A stretch of 39,643 nt of DNA from Nostoc punctiforme NIES-2108 (GCA_003326195.1 LXQE01000186.1:2405-42047); one strand, 5' to 3'. Counted from the stretch's first letter, positions 16,101-23,183 are shown. Numbers and translations: made by a program. Notes: generated by a model not told the origin, from the sequence alone.

Positions 16101-16756
16101 CAGAAATCATCCAAGAGATTGGGCGATTACGCGCTCATCGTCGCCCCAATGTGGAGCTAACATTCTACTTCTGCGCTGACTATGATTTGGGTTTCCTCGA
16201 TCGTGAATTACCAGGGGTGAAATTAGAGGTTGTTGATGCCTGCTCTCTATGCACCGAAGCGGGTAGCCGAGATCAGCAGACCGGACACGCTATCGTCAAA
16301 GCGTTTACCCAGCTTTGGGAGTCACACCAGAAAATTGGACAAAAGGCGATCGCCAAAATCATAGACACTACCCAAGGATGGGTAAGCCGATTTACCCAAC
16401 GCTGGGGGGGCTGGCAGCACTTTAAAAAATTATTACTCTTGCTATTAGATAGTCTTAATAGCGGTAGTAATAAAAATTTGGCTGAATTAACCGATGATGA
16501 AAAGTGGCTAGCGCGTACATACTTCCCGATGTTGATTGCTGAATCAGAATCATCACCAGAAGATGCCTTAGAACACGTCGCTGAAGTTGCCACAATCTTT
16601 ACTAATACTGCACTGCGGCGAGTTTTTAACTTCTGCACGCCGATAGTTTTGGCTGACTTGTTGATAATTATCTTGCGTTGTCTGCCCACTGAAGTTTATT
16701 CAATTTCAGTTTCTTCAATCTCTGGGTCACTCGCAGAACCTGCGCTATCACCTTGA
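13190..16756 (+). CDS. Plasmid replication protein, CyRepA1-like primase-helicase
   Basis: The 1188-residue protein has the layout of the large replication proteins of cyanobacterial plasmids. Residues about 100-200 form a primase-like (AEP/PrimPol-type) domain with LLIDIDNSD near 102-110 and the segment TTASHKPEWHKFRLVFLLPE. A PriCT-like helical region follows (GSGNYDECRQVLMALVNHYG). A P-loop at about 470-480 (DNSHPGLGKS), a Cys cluster (CGGCSLKNQC, about 583-592) and a late helicase-type motif (EIIQEIGRLRAHRR, about 975-988) form the second half. I infer that it opens and primes the plasmid origin. An AGGAGGA stands 8-9 nt before the ATG. An HTH-like segment (GQKAIAKIIDTTQGWVSRFT) near 1050 could bind origin DNA. 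Part of its 3' region is duplicated at 17286-17437. Confidence 0.82.
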   Translation: MSPLQQSHNSVSPQSADAQGANSAALTKLELIESRIIKFAFNATGKNKDWDFKKLAGNFIDVEGTLADVQQHIKAGHAICAGLLDGKWRSKANVIGSQWLLIDIDNSDVARDAYDKPIKDENGNSIKVYKHQLTIEEALAHPFIKKHCALIYTTASHKPEWHKFRLVFLLPEYVQGADTVEACTRFLMQQLPHDPACKDASRVFYGSTEAEFPLVNPEATLPAEWISEAIAIALHEREEYQLRIQEIESRRKEWREISLAEGWDIDQLIQNALSFIPPRTPGSGNYDECRQVLMALVNHYGASEAEIIAEQWSPSIKGSTWNIHAKIRSFRRGGISIGTLFHIAKQYGFRFPKRQYEPYQRDQGVISREEWELGRVREDLSSFQNLLKQALFTAVGIAPFSSIFKGFKAPPTPKPLPEIDTPSPNVIIYKPGNIPYITEVTGNISISCQPEEHITAWVEAVSKGWTQILDNSHPGLGKSYNAGQLTAALFGVDKLIYQDANHRNPSTLPIEENFVDLPVRHNGFKLDPTRKTPTGEDFKLWTKAGETADTDGNCHRTYLFNAFRSKNFSSLDFEESGISPICGGCSLKNQCRFAYGDGFGFRFQKRTVIQNYSELRAHPDSTPVTLTNAADQTFTVGRLWEEAGTLIKPVRNVDVNRGDFETTVGKLLLLEPNLLSQLQPALKVLHQLLTQQLKPTDRYGFDDASIRALLPPFPTGLDIETIRQASEPDLTFLEDLDSIDITQDKQLKKSAAARYAAKKVVKDSARTAGREFLDLPNYWLPDFLEAWKGDGSFQSQWGVLSIYRRNPKHTELAHSAQFNIYLDATFKSHKLKLKLGINDPVLVIEQQRPDYDNLKVVNVTGLGKLPKNRSLPLSARVNALKETLKKLCPTLGIIDWKQIASLAEGRTEYGHFVDGRGVNRFSECDAIASFGIPYQNIGVLAAQYQVMTGERVNLEDKNSAFQKYLTDLTRAEIIQEIGRLRAHRRPNVELTFYFCADYDLGFLDRELPGVKLEVVDACSLCTEAGSRDQQTGHAIVKAFTQLWESHQKIGQKAIAKIIDTTQGWVSRFTQRWGGWQHFKKLLLLLLDSLNSGSNKNLAELTDDEKWLARTYFPMLIAESESSPEDALEHVAEVATIFTNTALRRVFNFCTPIVLADLLIIILRCLPTEVYSISVSSISGSLAEPALSP
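16408..16559 (+). repeat. 152-bp segment of rep gene duplicated at 17286-17437
   Basis: This part of the rep gene matches 17286-17437 over 152 bp without gaps. By eye about 16 positions differ, most in the first 35 bases; the last 50 or so are identical. The copy begins at the Gly-Trp codons of the rep protein and ends after Ser-Ser-Pro. Confidence 0.85.
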
Positions 16757-16939
16757 ACAGTCATAAGAACTGATTCCAGACGATAACCAGCCTGCGCGTT
16801 TATAATATCCAGCTGCACCCACATCTTCAAACACGCTGTCAAATTGGGGATGAGTTGACGGAAAAATCTTTCTCAGGCGTGAGCTGATTCCTGAAAGTTC
16901 TTGCTGAATTGCGATTAGTTCTTGAGTATCATCATCCAT
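16748..16939 (-). CDS. Small hypothetical protein (63 aa)
   Basis: The product MDDDTQELIAIQQELSGISS continues with a basic turn and a Phe/Tyr-rich second half (HPQFDSVFEDVGAAGYYKR). The first half is an amphipathic helix that could form a short coiled coil. Its last 9 bp overlap the rep stop on the opposite strand. There is no clear ribosome binding site before the ATG at 16939. Family not recognised; a chance frame is possible, but the amino-acid composition looks real. Confidence 0.45.
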   Translation of the reverse strand: MDDDTQELIAIQQELSGISSRLRKIFPSTHPQFDSVFEDVGAAGYYKRAGWLSSGISSYDCSR

Positions 16940-16946
16940 GACTTAT

Positions 16947-17243
16947 TTACCACAAAGATAGCTGCCCCGGTGAAACATTTGATTTACCTCCTCTATGGTA
17001 TAAAAGGTGACAAGCACTACAAAGAGCTATAAGGTTGCCTCTGTGGTTATTTGCTGGGTTTCTGTCCCAATGATGAACCTGTAGGGTGTACACGCTGCGT
17101 TTTGAGCGTGTTATATGTGATGTTTTTTCACCAGGGGGAATGCACTGTAATCCACATTTTTGACAATGCCACTGGGCTTGTTGCTTAACTTCCGTGGCAA
17201 TTTCTGACCAATTATCTGGGTATAGAGAATAGGTGAACGTCAT
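16947..17243 (-). CDS. HNH endonuclease domain protein (98 aa)
   Basis: The protein is a single HNH domain. HCQKCGLQC supplies the first zinc-type Cys pair, LQVHHWDRNPANNHRGNL gives the catalytic His-His and the following Asn, and ALCSACHLLYHRGG supplies the second Cys pair and the last His. This is a beta-beta-alpha-metal nuclease fold. HNH proteins of this size occur as homing-type nucleases, phage packaging nucleases and restriction enzymes. I choose the ATG at 17243 (MTFTYSLYPDNW) because the frame further upstream, to 17444, runs antisense through the duplicated rep segment and has no coding character. Its position between the two copies of the rep segment suggests it may have arrived with the rearrangement. 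Confidence 0.75.
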   Translation of the reverse strand: MTFTYSLYPDNWSEIATEVKQQAQWHCQKCGLQCIPPGEKTSHITRSKRSVYTLQVHHWDRNPANNHRGNLIALCSACHLLYHRGGKSNVSPGQLSLW

Positions 17244-17285
17244 CAGTCTAATTAAACTAAAGCTTTGAGAATTGTAATGCTTCGA

Positions 17286-17437
17286 GGGCTGGGCTACGTT
17301 TGAAAAAATATTACTTCTGCTATTAGATAGTCTTAATAGCGGTAGTAATAAAAATTTGGCTGACTTAGACGAGGATGAAAAGTGGTTAGCCCGTACATAC
17401 TTCCCGATGTTGATTGCTGAATCAGAATCATCACCAG
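17286..17437 (+). pseudogene. Fragment of a rep (CyRepA1-like) gene
   Basis: This 152-bp block repeats 16408-16559 in the same orientation. Read in the rep frame it gives GWATFEKILLLLLDSLNSG and continues as in the rep protein until Ser-Ser-Pro, then Val-Pro-Asn-Cys and a stop. A TAA lies just upstream of the matching part. It differs from the rep gene mainly in its 5' part, so it may come from a related rep gene rather than from a recent copy. Confidence 0.7.
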
Positions 17438-17456
17438 TACCCAACTGCTAAAAAAT

Positions 17457-17924
17457 TTATTCAGATTCAAAGTCGATCAGAACAGCATCGGCCTGAAACA
17501 TTTCGTCTCTAGCTTTTAAACCAATATCTCGACGGATACTGTCTAGAATTTCTAGACCTGTGCGTTGGCTTTTGGGGTAGGGAGTCCAGATGGCGTTGAC
17601 TGTAATTTGAGTACCGACTAAGAATGTGTTGACTGCGCCGACAAAATATTCACCATCGGCATAATCTAAGCGCACAAGGTAAACACGAGATTTGCCAGCG
17701 TAGTGAGCATTTTTAATGTCAGAGGCGGTTTGATAATCGGGATGTGATTCAGTCAAATAGGTGATTTGAGGTTTGTTGGGATGATTAAATCCTTCGGATT
17801 TACCCCAATTGGGATCTGACTTTTTAAATTCTTCGGATTTACCCAAATTGGGGTCTGACTTTTTAAATCCTCCCGATTTACCCCAATTGGGGTCTGACTT
17901 TTTACGCCTTCTAGCTTCTCCCAT
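17457..17924 (-). CDS. Hypothetical protein with three 13-residue N-terminal repeats (155 aa)
   Basis: The N-terminus MGEARRRKKSDPNWGKS is followed by repeats of 13 residues of the form KKSDPNWGKSEGF, encoded by three 39-bp direct repeats at 17785-17901. The remaining domain (about 55-155) is a compact alpha/beta region with SRVYLVRLDYADGEYFVGAV and ends in an acidic DFESE. Proteins beginning MGEARRR are common in cyanobacteria, but I know no function for them. The repeat number probably varies between strains through slippage. The ATG at 17924 is the only start before the repeats. The gene follows the 143-residue gene upstream by 63 bp. Confidence 0.65.
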   Translation of the reverse strand: MGEARRRKKSDPNWGKSGGFKKSDPNLGKSEEFKKSDPNWGKSEGFNHPNKPQITYLTESHPDYQTASDIKNAHYAGKSRVYLVRLDYADGEYFVGAVNTFLVGTQITVNAIWTPYPKSQRTGLEILDSIRRDIGLKARDEMFQADAVLIDFESE

Positions 17925-17987
17925 ATTGATTCCTATTATGTGGCTAACTTGACCCGTTCAAAGACTAAAACTAGGATGCCATTGTTT

Positions 17988-18419
17988 CTATGTTGTTGCT
18001 GCCTCAGCTGCAAGTAGTTGTTTTTTACTCTTACCCTTCTTACTGTTTACAGGTGTTTCTTCAGCTTCGCTGCTGGCTTTTTCTTCTTTCTGATTTTCAG
18101 TAGCCTCTTGACCTGACGTACTACTGCCGTTATCAGATGCCTGATCACGGCGACGACTGCTTTTCTTCAACTCACCGATTAAATATTTGATTCTGCTACC
18201 AGTCAAATTAATCCCCAGACCTTTCAGCATCTCCGATACTTCATCGTAACTGTAGCCGTACTTATTAGAGGTCAGCTTCTCAATGTACCGTCTCATTTTC
18301 CTGATGGCTTCTCTGTCCGATATATCCTCTCGTTCTTTCGGCTTCTGTTCTTTCAGCAGATTGATGGCCTTATCAATCTTCTCTTTCGTAATCACTTCTG
18401 AATTTTGATGCTCACTCAT
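17988..18419 (-). CDS. Probable DNA-binding accessory protein (143 aa), divergent from mobC
   Basis: The first half is helical and basic. IRKMRRYIEKLTSNKYGYS is followed by DEVSEMLKGLGINLTGSRIK and YLIGELKKSSRRR, which fits a helix-turn-helix (a helix, the turn Gly-Ile-Asn-Leu, and a Thr-Gly-Ser-Arg recognition helix). The second half is a low-complexity Ser/Glu/Lys tail ending in basic repeats and Ala-rich residues. The gene faces away from the mobC-relaxase unit across the palindrome array at 18503-18874. A role as relaxosome or origin-binding accessory protein, comparable in position to TraK/TraJ-type proteins, is inference from layout only. It could instead regulate its own promoter. Confidence 0.6.
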   Translation of the reverse strand: MSEHQNSEVITKEKIDKAINLLKEQKPKEREDISDREAIRKMRRYIEKLTSNKYGYSYDEVSEMLKGLGINLTGSRIKYLIGELKKSSRRRDQASDNGSSTSGQEATENQKEEKASSEAEETPVNSKKGKSKKQLLAAEAATT

Positions 18420-18502
18420 GGTTATCTCGTGAATCCATTAACTGATAATTATCGGCTATTTGAAAAAATCTGATTCAAAATCCTCAAAAAAATTGACTAT
18501 TG

Positions 18503-18874
18503 CGGCTACGCCGAATCGCGCTTTCAGTTTGACGGCTACGCCTTAGATTTTTTAGTGTGGCAGCTTCGCTGGTCTTCTTATTCAAGCTAATGCTAAACAA
18601 TCTGACTATTACAGCTACGCTGAATCAGAGAATTTTACTTAAAACAGCTAGGCTGAATTATTTTTTAGTATTACGGCTACGCCGGACTATTATATTGTGT
18701 GGCAGCTACGCTGAATCAGAGAATTTTCATGTAGTGGCTACGCCGTTTTTATCTCCTCTATGGTCGCTACGCCGAACCATAATTTATCTCCTGCTTGATT
18801 TGATTCAAATTCCGGCTACGCCGTTGCTATCCTTCTCTGTAGATTGTAGGATAGTCAGCATCACGGCTACGCCG
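18503..18874. repeat. Array of eleven 11-bp interrupted palindromes (CRGC-TAC-GCYG)
   Basis: The motif CGGCTACGCCG or a variant starts at 18503, 18533, 18561, 18612, 18645, 18674, 18703, 18735, 18764, 18813 and 18864. Intervals are mostly 28-33 bp, with three of 49-51 bp. Variants change both arms together (CGGC/GCCG or CAGC/GCTG), so the dyad is kept. Likely an origin, oriT or centromere-like site, or hairpin RNA; no gene runs through it. Confidence 0.8.
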
Positions 18875-18974
18875 TTGTACTCTCGCCCTCAGCCTCCTAC
18901 TGTGTCCTCCGTACAATTGTAGCACAAGATACCTCACTTACTTACCGTATTTAGGCTAGAAGCCAGCCATGCCT

Positions 18975-18990
18975 CAAAGCTTACGCTTTG
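18975..18990. promoter_or_regulatory. Hairpin upstream of mobC, candidate oriT element
   Basis: CAAAGC / GCTTTG forms a perfect 6-bp stem with loop TTAC. It lies 90 bp before mobC and is followed by a G/C-rich stretch and a doubled AAACCCCCCTTG-like motif at about 19030-19055. Relaxase nick sites commonly lie beside such a hairpin in front of the mob genes. The nick site itself cannot be located by eye. Confidence 0.4.
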
Positions 18991-19079
18991 TCTCGCTGCG
19001 CTCGAACGACAGACTGGTTCAAGTGGGGAAACCCCCCTTGAAAAACCCCCCTTGTAATGTCCCGATATCTTCTCGACTT

Positions 19080-19481
19080 ATGGCGAACCGCAAGCAGTCA
19101 AAAGCTCTAGTCCGAAAGCATATATTCCCAGTGAGATTAAGTGATATCGAATTGGATCTGCTGCGAATAAAATCACTTGATGCGGGGATGTCAGCGAGTG
19201 AACTGATGAGACGTAATGCGTTGATGCGTCCATTACCAAAACGACTGAGTAAAATTAGTCTACAAACATATTGGGAATTAGGACAAATCGGCAACAACCT
19301 CAACCAGCTTGTCAAGGCAACCAACACAGCACTCTTAATTGGGCGAACTTTACCTGCTGATCCAGAACTACTAAGAGAACTTTTAGAACTGCTGCATCAG
19401 TGCAGACGAGACATTGCCTCGGATGATGTTGATGATGAAGATTCGGAAGAAGAGGAAGAGGATGATTGGGAAGCAGACTAA
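19080..19481 (+). CDS. mobC: MobC-like mobilisation accessory protein
   Basis: From the ATG at 19080 the protein is 133 residues long. It starts MANRKQSKALVRKHIFPVRL, and its first third matches a ribbon-helix-helix pattern (FPVRLSDIELDLLRIKSLD then GMSASELMRRNAL). The following YWELGQIGNNLNQLVKATN is the hallmark of the MobC family of relaxosome proteins, which bind oriT and help the relaxase melt and nick DNA. The tail is very acidic (a run of Asp and Glu). An open extension upstream to 18969 covers the candidate oriT hairpin and is not coding-like, so I do not use it. The end overlaps the relaxase gene by 20 bp. Confidence 0.82.
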   Translation: MANRKQSKALVRKHIFPVRLSDIELDLLRIKSLDAGMSASELMRRNALMRPLPKRLSKISLQTYWELGQIGNNLNQLVKATNTALLIGRTLPADPELLRELLELLHQCRRDIASDDVDDEDSEEEEEDDWEAD

Positions 19482-20994
19482 GGGTAGAGGTTTTCGCAAG
19501 CTGTTGGATTATTTGGAATCCCGTGAAGATGCCAAACTAATCGGCGGCAATATGAGCGGGAGAAATGCCCGTGAATTAGCGCGGGAATTTAAGCTGTCTC
19601 GACAACTAAATTCTGATGCAGACCGAGTTGTTTACCATGCCTCGCTGTCAGCAGCTAAAGACGATAAATTAGATGATGAAAAGTGGAGCGAAATCGGCGA
19701 TCGCTACATGAAAGAAATGGGGTTTGATGCCAATCAGTTTGTCATCTTCCGCCACCATAACACCGACGACGACCACATCCACATTGCTGCCAGCCGGATC
19801 AGGATGGATACAGGGCTAGTAGTGCATGATTCTTGGGATTATGTGCGCTCTGAAAAAGTTCTGCGACAAATTGAACAGGATTATGAGTTAGTGCAAGTCC
19901 AGGGCAGTAGAGAGAAACTGAATCGCACACCCAGCACCGGACAAATTAGACGCATAAGGCGAGAGCAAGAAGAATTTTCACAGGGACAACGTGACTCTCC
20001 TCCACAACGCATCATCAAAGAGGAACTTCAGCAGACAATTGATAGGGCTAGTGTTGATAATCCCCAAATGCCAACGCTGATCATGCGGTTGCAGCAAGCA
20101 GGAATTAGCGTCAGGACAGGTTTTACTAGGAATGGTAAGTCTAAAGGTATTTCTTATGAGAAAGATGGGCAGGCTTTTAGTGGTACACAGTTAGGTGCAG
20201 CTTATACCTTCCCCGGTTTGCAAAAACATCTTGGCGTTGACTACCAAACAGAACGTGATGATGAACCTATTCATGAATTGCTGCTCAAACCTGTTAAACC
20301 ACTCCCAGTTGAGCAGTTAGAAAAACTCTTTCAAGATATTGAACGCAAACAACAGCAGCCCCAGTTTACGCCACCACCAGAGGATACAGTTGTTTGGCAA
20401 GTGTTGCACAAGTACTTAAGCGAGAAACGCTATATACCAGATTATATTTCGCAAGGATTACATAATAATCAGTTGCTTTACATGGATGAGCAACGAAATA
20501 TTTTGTTTATCAAGCGTGATTTAGATGGTGAAAAAACTGGCGCATTAGTTTGGTCAAAGCCTAGAGAAAATCATCGCACTGTGGAGTACGACCAAAACAC
20601 TTCTACAGAAAATGGTTGGTTTTATTTGAGATTGGGAGGGCAACCAACGGACAAGGTAGAAAACGTCTTTTTGTGTTCTACACCGATTGATGCGATGTCA
20701 GCAGCCACCTACCTGATTTCAAGTTGCAAAGGGCTACCACCAACTAGAACCATGTTGATAGTAGCTGATGACCCGAATAACCTACCGATGGAATTTCTCA
20801 AGAGTTTCAATAGGGTGGTCGTAGCATTCAATAATGATGAGCAGGGGAATAACGCAGCTAGTGCAGTATTGGAATTGTTGCCAATTGGTAAAAGGCTCAA
20901 AACCCATAATCCTGATTGGAGTCAGGAATTAGAAGCTCATCTCAGGGAGGAGCAACAAAAGCTCAGACAGCAGGATCATGGTTTTAGTCTGTAA
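19462..20994 (+). CDS. Relaxase (MOBP-type mobilisation nuclease) with DUF3991/Toprim-like tail
   Basis: From the ATG at 19462 (MIGKQTKGRGFRKLLDYLES) the protein has 510 residues. The N-terminal relaxase domain has a likely nicking Tyr within LLDYLESR and the three-His metal site HHNTDDDHIHIAASRI at about 97-112. A linker with helical content follows, then from about 305 a DUF3991-like module and a Toprim-like end (VFLCSTPIDAMSAATYL, RTMLIVADD, RVVVAFNNDEQGN). In active Toprim domains the first motif has Glu and the last Asp-x-Asp; here the Glu position is Ser/Thr and the first Asp is Asn, so that domain is probably not catalytic. The enzyme would nick oriT and lead the strand into a recipient. 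Start chosen because the earlier frame is antisense-like to the acidic mobC tail. Confidence 0.85.
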   Translation: MIGKQTKGRGFRKLLDYLESREDAKLIGGNMSGRNARELAREFKLSRQLNSDADRVVYHASLSAAKDDKLDDEKWSEIGDRYMKEMGFDANQFVIFRHHNTDDDHIHIAASRIRMDTGLVVHDSWDYVRSEKVLRQIEQDYELVQVQGSREKLNRTPSTGQIRRIRREQEEFSQGQRDSPPQRIIKEELQQTIDRASVDNPQMPTLIMRLQQAGISVRTGFTRNGKSKGISYEKDGQAFSGTQLGAAYTFPGLQKHLGVDYQTERDDEPIHELLLKPVKPLPVEQLEKLFQDIERKQQQPQFTPPPEDTVVWQVLHKYLSEKRYIPDYISQGLHNNQLLYMDEQRNILFIKRDLDGEKTGALVWSKPRENHRTVEYDQNTSTENGWFYLRLGGQPTDKVENVFLCSTPIDAMSAATYLISSCKGLPPTRTMLIVADDPNNLPMEFLKSFNRVVVAFNNDEQGNNAASAVLELLPIGKRLKTHNPDWSQELEAHLREEQQKLRQQDHGFSL

Positions 20995-21011
20995 GCCACG
21001 CCGAGTCTACC

Positions 21012-21043
21012 GAACTCGTTGCCGCATGAGTCGCAACGAGTTC
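21012..21043. terminator. Perfect 11-bp dyad after the relaxase gene
   Basis: GAACTCGTTGC (21012-21022) and GCAACGAGTTC (21033-21043) form a perfect stem with a 10-nt loop, 18 bp after the relaxase stop. No T run follows, so it may be a weak terminator, an RNA 3' end stabiliser or a binding site. Confidence 0.5.
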
Positions 21044-21134
21044 TTAAATAGCTGCATTTATAGAGTTAAAGTAACCCATATATAAATTTATGGTTTTAGT
21101 CTATTGATAATAGTCTAGTTAAATATTTGAGTTG

Positions 21135-21466
21135 CTACTTTGCTGATAATCCTACATTCTGAATTAGAAAACACTCAACCATAAGTGAAAATTCCTTATC
21201 TAATTTGCATTCCTCCAAAATAAGATAACGAAATCCCTCTTTGACATCTCCTGACTGTGCGTTATTCCAAAGCTCTATCAGCAGTAGTAAACTCTCAATT
21301 TTTTCCTTACGTTTCTCAATTAATTCAGTTCGATTTAACTTTAATATCTGAGTCGTTAGTTGACCCTTACTACTACCTGACTTATGGAAAACCATTGGCC
21401 CACAAAAAGTGAGATGTTTTTGAGGGTCATCATCATACGGATGAATAAGCGGAGTAGTGTCATTAG
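21135..21466 (-). pseudogene. ptuB: 3' part of ptuB-like HNH nuclease gene, cut off by the IS
   Basis: Reading leftward from the IS edge, the frame gives NDTTPLIHPYDDDPQKHLTF, then CGPMVFHKSGSSKGQLTTQI and an Asn-Arg-Thr-Glu-Leu helix. This is the usual C-terminal half of the HNH family paired with PtuA-type ATPases. It continues in frame from the 5' part at 22856-23181 when the IS and one copy of its 4-bp target duplication are removed; the rebuilt gene is 654 bp (217 residues). On its own this piece could start only at ATG 21395 and would lack the nuclease site. Confidence 0.85.
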
Positions 21467-22855
21467 CCCTGTTTTGTCACTCTGGCAGTAGTATAATAAG
21501 GTACAACTCCTAGAAACAAGACACAGAGTATGGTACAGCCCCGTCCAGCCGCACCAACAGTCAAATTTGTGGACGAATATTGCCAGTGGTATAAAAGCCT
21601 GTTTCCAGATGTTAGGAGTTTCGAGGCTTTTAAATATCTTCATGTAGGCTGCGTTTCTGATCTAAAACGTAAAACATTGCCAGAAATAGCAAAAATTGTA
21701 GGATTGGATAACCAGCAAGGGTTGCATCATTTTTTAACATCATCACCTTGGGATATAGAAAAGTTAAGAATGTTGCGATTAGAGCTAATTTTACAAGTGC
21801 TAAAAGGCAGACCAATCATTCTAATTATTGATGAGACAGGAGATAAGAAGAAAGGGAATAAGACAGATTATGTGAAACGGCAGTATATAGGAAACTTGGG
21901 GAAAGTAGAGAATGGAATTGTAGCAGTGACAGCGTATGGTGTATTCTGCGGGATGACTTTTCCACTACTGTTTGAAGTATATAAGCCTCGTGAAAGGTTA
22001 AAGCCAGGGGATAAGTATCACACTAAACCTGAAATAGCGGCAATACTGATGAGAAAGCTAGAATCAATGGGTTTTAATTTTAACTTAGTACTGGCAGATA
22101 GTTTATATGGTGAAAGTGGTAAGAACTTCATAGCTGTATTAGATGAATTCAAGAAAAACTATATAGTAGCAATTCGCTCAAACCATTCTGTAAAGCTACT
22201 TCCAAGACAACACACTCAATATTTGAAGTGGCATAAGTTTAAACGAGTATTTTCTGATCTGAGTAGTGAAAATAGGTTTATCAGAGAAATAATTCATGGT
22301 AAACGTAGCGAAAATAGGTACTGGCAGATTACCACAGATCGAGAGAAATTACCTGGTAACACTACTTGGTATGTGATGAGCAAATACCCAGACCTTAACA
22401 AGCGAGATGTGGGAAACTTTTATGGTTTAAGAACTTGGGTTGAATATGGCTTGAAGCAAAGTAAAAATGAATTAGGTTGGGCTGATTACCGTTTGACTCA
22501 CTATCAAGATATTGAACGATGGTGGGAGATTGTTTGTAGTAGCTACTTGATGGTTAGTCTACACTCTGAACAAATGCAGCCTTCTCCAGCAAAGTCTCCA
22601 TCAAAATTGGCTGATCACCCCCGGTGGGATGATGGTAAAGGTTGGAAGAATATTCTTAACAATCTCCGTTTGATAATTCAACCTTTTACTTTATTCAACC
22701 TGATATACCCCTGGTTGACAGTTTTTCCTATTCCTCAACTAGATTTGGGGTTTTCTAAACTTCAATCTATTATTTATAACCTCACCAGTTCAATTTTTAT
22801 TTTCATGAATCACCCTGATTTGTACTTTTCCTCTGCCTAGAGTGACAAAACAGGG
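21467..22855 (+). mobile_element. Complete IS701-like insertion sequence (1389 bp)
   Basis: Both ends carry the inverted repeat CCCTGTTTTGTCACTCT, followed by GGCAG on the left and AGGCAG on the right. The element is flanked by the direct repeat TTAG (21463-21466 and 22856-22859), CTAA on the other strand. This agrees with the 4-bp YTAR target duplications I know for the IS701 family. It holds one intact transposase gene and interrupts the ptuB-like gene. Confidence 0.9.
21530..22840 (+). CDS. IS701-family DDE transposase
   Basis: The 436-residue protein contains the features of IS4/IS701-type DDE transposases. ILIIDETGDKKKGNKTDYVK holds the first catalytic Asp, FNLVLADSLYGESG the second, and a late Tyr/Arg/Glu region, YGLRTWVEYGLKQSKNELGW (about 303-322), holds the glutamate. 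The frame is uninterrupted and starts at ATG 21530, 63 bp inside the left end; its TAG overlaps the right inverted repeat. The length fits the family, so the element is probably still active or was recently so. It is transcribed opposite to the host ptuB gene. Confidence 0.88.
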   Translation: MVQPRPAAPTVKFVDEYCQWYKSLFPDVRSFEAFKYLHVGCVSDLKRKTLPEIAKIVGLDNQQGLHHFLTSSPWDIEKLRMLRLELILQVLKGRPIILIIDETGDKKKGNKTDYVKRQYIGNLGKVENGIVAVTAYGVFCGMTFPLLFEVYKPRERLKPGDKYHTKPEIAAILMRKLESMGFNFNLVLADSLYGESGKNFIAVLDEFKKNYIVAIRSNHSVKLLPRQHTQYLKWHKFKRVFSDLSSENRFIREIIHGKRSENRYWQITTDREKLPGNTTWYVMSKYPDLNKRDVGNFYGLRTWVEYGLKQSKNELGWADYRLTHYQDIERWWEIVCSSYLMVSLHSEQMQPSPAKSPSKLADHPRWDDGKGWKNILNNLRLIIQPFTLFNLIYPWLTVFPIPQLDLGFSKLQSIIYNLTSSIFIFMNHPDLYFSSA

Positions 22856-23181
22856 TTAGGATAGGCGGCTTTATTTGTATTGCAGATACTACAAGCTAGG
22901 GTTAAGTTGAGCCAGGAGAAAATTTCTGTTGGATATAAAGATTTAGGTTTAATGTGTTCAATATCTCCTGGGTAAATATGAGTTACCTTGCTCTCACAAT
23001 AAACACACTTTCCATGAGTTTCTAAAAGAATTGTCTGTTTGATTTGTGGATGACGGTATCTGCCACTTTGGGTCTTAGTTGGTTTACCATTACTAGATAT
23101 TATATTTAGATATTCAGTTGTCCATGCTTTATGGTTCTGCTCTAATATTTCTGGACATTTTTGTTTTACTAACCGACGCAC
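22856..23181 (-). pseudogene. ptuB: 5' part of ptuB-like HNH nuclease gene
   Basis: This part encodes the nuclease core: GKCVYCESKVTHIYPGDIEH, then KPKSLYPTEIFSWLNLTLAC and SICNTNKAAYPN. The two Cys-x2-Cys pairs, the Asp-Ile-Glu-His and the Asn-Leu/Asn-x-x-Lys positions are those of the HNH proteins encoded beside PtuA in Septu defence systems. Reading on into the IS adds only Pro-Val-Leu-Ser-Leu and a stop at 22837. ATG 23181 lies 2 bp after the ptuA stop, so the genes were a unit. The truncated product keeps the HNH motif but loses the C-terminal half, so activity is doubtful. Confidence 0.85.
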
Positions 23182-23183
23182 AA

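Noticed and set aside
15401..16689. Leftward frames inside the rep gene
   Set aside because: Shadows of the rep reading frame, with no motifs or ribosome sites.
17244..17444. N-terminal extension of the HNH gene
   Set aside because: This part is antisense to the duplicated rep segment; an ATG at 17243 starts just before the HNH-like sequence.
18503..18874. CRISPR array
   Set aside because: The repeated unit is only 11 bp and varies, intervals vary between 28 and 51 bp, and no cas gene is present. It fits a palindromic site array better.
18557..18922. 121-codon rightward frame through the palindrome array
   Set aside because: Its sequence merely translates the repeats (recurring ATP and LRRT words) and has no ribosome site.
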